From positions 1 through 64,000 of the forward strand of contig DATMRW010000007.1 in assembly GCA_035565775.1 (NCBI GenBank): DNA of 64,000 nt, read 5' to 3'. Positions 60,571 through 64,000 of the stretch are shown here, one piece after another. The notes beneath the pieces are model-generated. The model ran no database searches, had not been told where the DNA came from, and saw nothing but the letters and a program-made list of their open reading frames with translations. Position numbers and translations under genes: made by a program. The first letter of the stretch is position 1, and every line of letters begins with the position of its first letter. The stretch comes from PRO6 sp035565775. GTDB lineage: Bacteria; Pseudomonadota; Alphaproteobacteria; Rhizobiales; Xanthobacteraceae.

Positions 60571-61179
60571 CTAGTCCTTTGAGGCGGACGAATTGACGCG
60601 CGCGCCGGTGCCCTGCCAGCGCCGGACGGCTTCGCTGTCGATGCCGAACAGGTCGAGCGCGCGGCCAACGGACTGGTCGACCATGGCTTCGAGGCTTTCG
60701 GGCTTGGCATAGAAGGCCGGGACCGGAGGCATGATGATTGCGCCGGCTTCGGTCGCCGCTGTCATCGAGCGAAGGTGGCCAAGGTGGAACGGGGTTTCGC
60801 GCACCATCAGCACCAGCTTGCGGCGCTCCTTCAGCACCACGTCGGCGGCGCGGGTAAGAAGCGAAGAGGTGACGCCGCTGGCGATTTCCGACAGGCTGCG
60901 GATGGAGCAGGGCGCGACGACCATGCCGAGCGTGCGGAACGAGCCGCTCGCAATCGAGGCGCCGATATCGTCGATGCGGTGGAAGACGTCGGCGAGATCG
61001 CGAACTTCCGCGACCTTCATCGCCATCTCGTGCGCCAGCGTCACCTCTGCCGAGCGCGTCATCACGAGGTGGGAGGTGATGCCCAGCTCGCGAAGCATTT
61101 TGAGGAGGCGCACGCCATAGATGACCCCCGATGCGCCGCTGATGCCGACGATGACGCGCTGTTGTTCGGGCTGGCTCAT
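60571..61179 (-). CDS. ubiX: UbiX/Pad-like flavin prenyltransferase
   Basis: UbiX joins a dimethylallyl group to FMN, making the prenylated flavin needed by UbiD-type decarboxylases. The 202-residue protein carries VGISGASGVIYGVRLLKML at residue 11, the SGSFRTLGMVVAPCSIRSLSEIASG segment and VLMVRETPFHLGHLRSM. No ubiD is in the window, so it may serve ubiquinone synthesis or an aromatic decarboxylase elsewhere. The start overlaps the DUF2390 gene stop (ATGA). Confidence 0.93.
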   Translation of the reverse strand: MSQPEQQRVIVGISGASGVIYGVRLLKMLRELGITSHLVMTRSAEVTLAHEMAMKVAEVRDLADVFHRIDDIGASIASGSFRTLGMVVAPCSIRSLSEIASGVTSSLLTRAADVVLKERRKLVLMVRETPFHLGHLRSMTAATEAGAIIMPPVPAFYAKPESLEAMVDQSVGRALDLFGIDSEAVRRWQGTGARVNSSASKD

Positions 61180-61700
61180 GATGCGGTGGCTCCGGAAGTG
61201 CGACGATTGAGGTCGGTCAGCGACGCGACCAGAAACTCGATGGTCTGTTGCGGAAAATTTTCGCCGAGCAGGGCGGCGTAGGCGCGCAGATTGTCGGCTG
61301 CGGCGTCCTGCAGCGTCGGAGATGCGTTGCCCGGCGCAATGGTCGCGCCGTCTGCATCCAGCCTGAACTGATGCAGCCGTTCCGCCTCAAGCTCGAGTTT
61401 TTTCGCCTGGGCATAGAGCGCGTCGATGTCGCTGTTATTGCTCTGCTTGCTTTTGATCATCCGGCGCAGCGCCCGCGCCGGCTCGATCACATCCTGCCGC
61501 CAGCCGTGCACGGCCCCGTCGAGGGCGGCAAAGTCCTGCCTGGTGAGCGCCGTCATTTGCGTCGCGCGGAACAGGCCGTAGAGCACGAGATTGACGTCGG
61601 CACCGAACTCGTCCTGCAGCGGCAAGAGCGAAGGCGGAACGTTCGGCAGCGCGTAGAAGGCGAGGGAGAAATTCCAGAACGGTGCGGTGCCGTTTGACAT
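61176..61700 (-). CDS. TIGR02444/DUF2390 family protein
   Basis: A 174-residue, mainly helical cytoplasmic protein. The start WNFSLAFYALPNVPPSLLPLQDEFGADVNLVLYG matches DUF2390 (TIGR02444), a family of unknown role in proteobacteria. It overlaps ubiX by four bases, so the two are made together. A function in cofactor or quinone metabolism is only a guess. Confidence 0.82.
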   Translation of the reverse strand: MSNGTAPFWNFSLAFYALPNVPPSLLPLQDEFGADVNLVLYGLFRATQMTALTRQDFAALDGAVHGWRQDVIEPARALRRMIKSKQSNNSDIDALYAQAKKLELEAERLHQFRLDADGATIAPGNASPTLQDAAADNLRAYAALLGENFPQQTIEFLVASLTDLNRRTSGATAS

Positions 61701-61787
61701 GATGTGCGGTCCTCAGAGGCGGGCGGGGCGATGGCCCCGTCGCAGCAGAAGCGGTTGTCCGGCGAGCGGCTTTCGCATCCGGCCGCT

Positions 61788-62453
61788 TCAGATCTGCCGG
61801 GTAATGTTGCTGAGGAAGGACTCGATGTGAGCCTTCACCGCCGCCTCGGCGCTGTCCGGATCGTGCTTGCGGATGGCTTCGACAACGGCGGCGTGTTCGT
61901 CGCAGACCCGCTTGTGCTGCTCGTCGGCGCGCAGCGAGATGAACCACAGGCGCAGCGAGCGCTCGTGCAGATTGCGCAGCAATTCGATGAGGATGGGGTT
62001 GCGCGATCCGCGCGAGAGCAGCGCATGGAATTCGCGGTCGAGAAGCATCAGGTTCTCGATGTCACGCTTCTTGGTCGCCTCGACCATGCGTTTGAGGTTG
62101 CTCTCGAGCGCCTCGATGTCGCTGTCGGTCGCGCGCTCGGCGGCCTGCCGCGCGCTGTGAATTTCGTTGATGAGCCGTACCTCGATGATCTGGAAAATTT
62201 CATCGAGGCTGATCGGGCGCACGACGACGCCCTTGCGCGGCAAAACTTCCACCAGGCCGTCAATCATCAGATGATCGATGGCCTGGCGGACTGGCGTGCG
62301 GCCAATGCCGAGTGCGTCACTCAAAACCGCTTCGCTCATCACTTCGCCGGGCTTCAGATCGCATGTGATGATGCGATGCTTGATGGCCTCATAGGCCGCC
62401 TGGCGGAGCGATGTCCGATTCTGGTTGCTGGGTTTTGTCCGCGTTGCAGTCAA
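61788..62453 (-). CDS. GntR-family regulator, FadR/FCD type
   Basis: A 221-residue regulator with an N-terminal winged helix (YEAIKHRIITCDLKPGEVMSEAVLSDALGIGRTPVRQAIDHL) and an FCD effector domain with metal/ligand residues in MLLDREFHALLSRGSRN, FISLRADEQHK and DEHAAVVEAI. Such proteins usually repress nearby catabolic genes and release DNA on binding an organic acid. It lies in the DUF2848-to-liv run and may bind the palindrome at 63289-63304. Confidence 0.92.
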   Translation of the reverse strand: MTATRTKPSNQNRTSLRQAAYEAIKHRIITCDLKPGEVMSEAVLSDALGIGRTPVRQAIDHLMIDGLVEVLPRKGVVVRPISLDEIFQIIEVRLINEIHSARQAAERATDSDIEALESNLKRMVEATKKRDIENLMLLDREFHALLSRGSRNPILIELLRNLHERSLRLWFISLRADEQHKRVCDEHAAVVEAIRKHDPDSAEAAVKAHIESFLSNITRQI

Positions 62454-62515
62454 GGCGTTGGCTCTTCCGGATGGAGGAAGGAAACGGCGGGTGATGCACG
62501 TTTCCTTCCGTTCAA

Positions 62516-63196
62516 TCAGGCCTGAAGGGTCTTTACATCATAGGCGAACTTGATGGTGCGCCCAAGTACGGGGTCGTGCAGTTCGGCTTCGAAGCGGGTG
62601 CCGGGGCGGATGCCGCCGATCGCCGGAATGGTGCCGCCAAACATCACGGTGCCATCGGCAAGACGGCCGCTGTCGGCAAAGCCCTTGATTGTCTCCAGCG
62701 GCGGAAGCAGCGCGGCGGTGGTGCCGTCCTGATAGAGTTCGCGCTTGCCGTCGATGATTGCGTAGGAGCGAAGCACCAGCGAATCCCAGTGGTTTTCGAC
62801 CTCCTCGAACGGCCACACGGTGCTCGAGATCGGCTTCTCGCAGATCTGCTTCGACAAGGTGATGCCGTGGGTTTCCAACTTGCGGTCAGTGTGATCGGAG
62901 CCGATGCCGACATACATCTTGCCGCCCGAGGCGATGATCACCGGCTCGACTTCGCCGCTGGAATCCTCGCCGACGACTTCGATGTAGCCGGACGTGGTGA
63001 GACGAGCCGCAGCAGCGCGGTAATAGGTCGGGATCTGGGCCGGGCGCGGCACGCCGAGTGCCGCCAGCTCCTCGATATGGTGTTCAATGGCGGCGCGATC
63101 GCGGCCTGCCCATCCGGCGATCACCAATGTTGAGACATCGATGGTCGCGGATGTCTGAGAAGATTTGTCTTCGATCTGAAGCTGCAGGCTGGTCAT
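62516..63196 (-). CDS. DUF2848 family (fumarylacetoacetase-fold-like) protein
   Basis: About 226 residues. The late segments DGTTAALLPPLETIKGFADSG, GTVMFGGTIPAIGGIRPGTRFEAELHDPVLGR and SDHTDRKLETHGI match DUF2848, a family related to fumarylacetoacetate hydrolase-like proteins. The reaction is not known. Two starts are possible, ATG 63214 and ATG 63196; GGGAATTC upstream fits the second better. It heads the run with the GntR regulator, so it probably acts on the compound imported by the Liv system or its breakdown product. Confidence 0.8.
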   Translation of the reverse strand: MTSLQLQIEDKSSQTSATIDVSTLVIAGWAGRDRAAIEHHIEELAALGVPRPAQIPTYYRAAAARLTTSGYIEVVGEDSSGEVEPVIIASGGKMYVGIGSDHTDRKLETHGITLSKQICEKPISSTVWPFEEVENHWDSLVLRSYAIIDGKRELYQDGTTAALLPPLETIKGFADSGRLADGTVMFGGTIPAIGGIRPGTRFEAELHDPVLGRTIKFAYDVKTLQA

Positions 63197-63927
63197 GTCG
63201 ATTTGAATTCCCATCAAGCCAAAAACACGGGGCCGCAGCCTCGCTTTCGCGGTCGGAGGCCGGGCGCGTCCCATTCTAACTAATGTTTTTGTGAAATCTC
63301 ACAAGTGTTTTATGGGGAGAAAGGGTAGTTTCCCCGAAGGGACTCTGCTTATGCGAGTATAAGCATGAGGCGGCGTTAAAACGAAACCGGATTTTGTATT
63401 CGCTGTAATGACTTGCGATGATTTCATCCGGTGTATGGGGATCGACCTTATGAGCGCAAGAAATGCGGCACCAACTGTGGAAAAGGCTGCCTGTATTAGT
63501 TCAGTTTCCGAATATCGATAGTTCAATATGTCGAATTGATACTGTAAAATCGTGAAATTGTATTAGTCGCTCATTGACTTCCGTCATATTGATCTATTAG
63601 TTGTCGCGTATTCAGAAGTCCACCTAGGGCAAACTTGGAAACGCGAAGGGTGAAACTGAGCGAAATGCATCGGATCGACACTTCTGCCGGATCGAGCGGC
63701 GCTCCTGTTCAACTGATGACGCGTCATGCTGGGTGGTGGGCAACCGTCGCCAGGGTGACGTGCCCGGTGCGGTCACCTTGGACGCTCTCACTCCTCTGAA
63801 TTCACACGGCTCTGCCGTGCCGGCATCGCCAGGATGGCGGTCTGCATGCGCGCGGACCGGCCAGCGGCGGCGATCAAGCGCATACCAAATCCTGCACAAT
63901 CAAACCTTCCCCAAAACGAGGATCAAG
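63197..63927. other. Long intergenic region before the last, truncated gene
   Basis: About 730 bases, with AT-rich parts around 63280-63600. A palindrome at 63289-63304 is listed separately. Short open frames (63299-63526 minus, 63624-63899 minus) lack protein character. The region should contain promoters for the divergent DUF2848 and 63928 genes. Confidence 0.5.
63289..63304. promoter_or_regulatory. Palindrome, possible GntR operator
   Basis: TTGTGA-AATC-TCACAA is a perfect inverted repeat with six-base arms, about 93 bases before the DUF2848 start. Its size fits a FadR-type binding site, but the family consensus is usually TGGT-N-ACCA, so the link to the GntR protein is tentative. Confidence 0.5.
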
Positions 63928-64000
63928 ATGAACCAGGCTTTCGCACGGAAATTTGCCATTTCCGCATTCTCGGCAGCGGCGCTGCTGTTCTCCGGAATGT
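63928..64000 (+). CDS. Start of an exported protein, cut by the window end
   Basis: ATG 63928 follows CGAGGATC and opens a frame beginning MNQAFARKFAISAFSAAALLF, a typical signal peptide with basic start and hydrophobic core. Only 24 codons are in the window, so the product cannot be identified. Confidence 0.65.
   Translation, partial: MNQAFARKFAISAFSAAALLFSGM

Noticed and set aside
63299..63526. 75-residue minus-strand frame
   Set aside because: No recognisable motif or ribosome site in an AT-rich intergenic region.

Overview
This window is a piece of a high-GC alphaproteobacterial chromosome, most likely from Nitrobacteraceae (Bradyrhizobiaceae: Afipia, Oligotropha, Rhodopseudomonas or Bradyrhizobium-like). 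That placement is inferred from protein character, codon use and gene sets such as serB/miaA, ilvBN/ilvC and leuA with peptide leaders. No rRNA gene is present to confirm it.

Region 1 (1-14.5 kb) is a surface-polysaccharide island between a tRNA-Glu gene and an IS3 remnant. It holds an IS110 transposase remnant, a GNAT acetyltransferase, a broken rmlB, rmlA, an ABC polysaccharide exporter (wzm/wzt), a GT61 glycosyltransferase and fdtA/fdtB for dTDP-Fuc3N. These are followed by a less familiar module: a TagB/TagF-like transferase fused to a methyltransferase, a second methyltransferase, a HAD phosphatase, a MobA-like nucleotidyltransferase and a GT-B protein. Base composition looks lower in GC than in the rest of the window.

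Region 2 (14.6-33.4 kb) is mostly housekeeping: wecB, serB and miaA (whose start codons overlap head to head), ilvBN and ilvC with a Val/Ile/Leu-rich leader peptide and attenuator, a LysE exporter, an osmoprotectant ABC transporter with a permease-binding-protein fusion, PPK2, leuA with a Leu-rich leader, tRNA-Lys and galE. A complete rmlBCDA set at 29.8-33.4 kb can replace the broken rmlB of region 1.

Region 3 (33.4-47.8 kb) holds an orphan coxA and then a nearly self-contained selenocysteine island: fdnG (with an in-frame UGA and SECIS-like hairpin), fdnH, fdnI, fdhE, selA, a Sel1-repeat gene, selB, selC, two unrecognised small genes and convergent selD. The tRNA-Sec gene lies entirely inside the 3' end of the selB reading frame.

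Region 4 (48-55.7 kb) is an envelope thiol-redox and cell-wall group (dsbD, two thioredoxin-fold proteins, a DsbA-like protein, an L,D-transpeptidase and a transglutaminase-like protein). It is divergent from a QseBC/PmrAB-like two-component system, with a perfect CTTAAG-N5-CTTAAG box between them.

Region 5 (55.7-63.2 kb) is a Liv-type ABC uptake operon with a UbiX-like flavin prenyltransferase, a DUF2390 protein, a FadR/FCD regulator and a DUF2848 protein. The window ends inside the first codons of a secreted protein.
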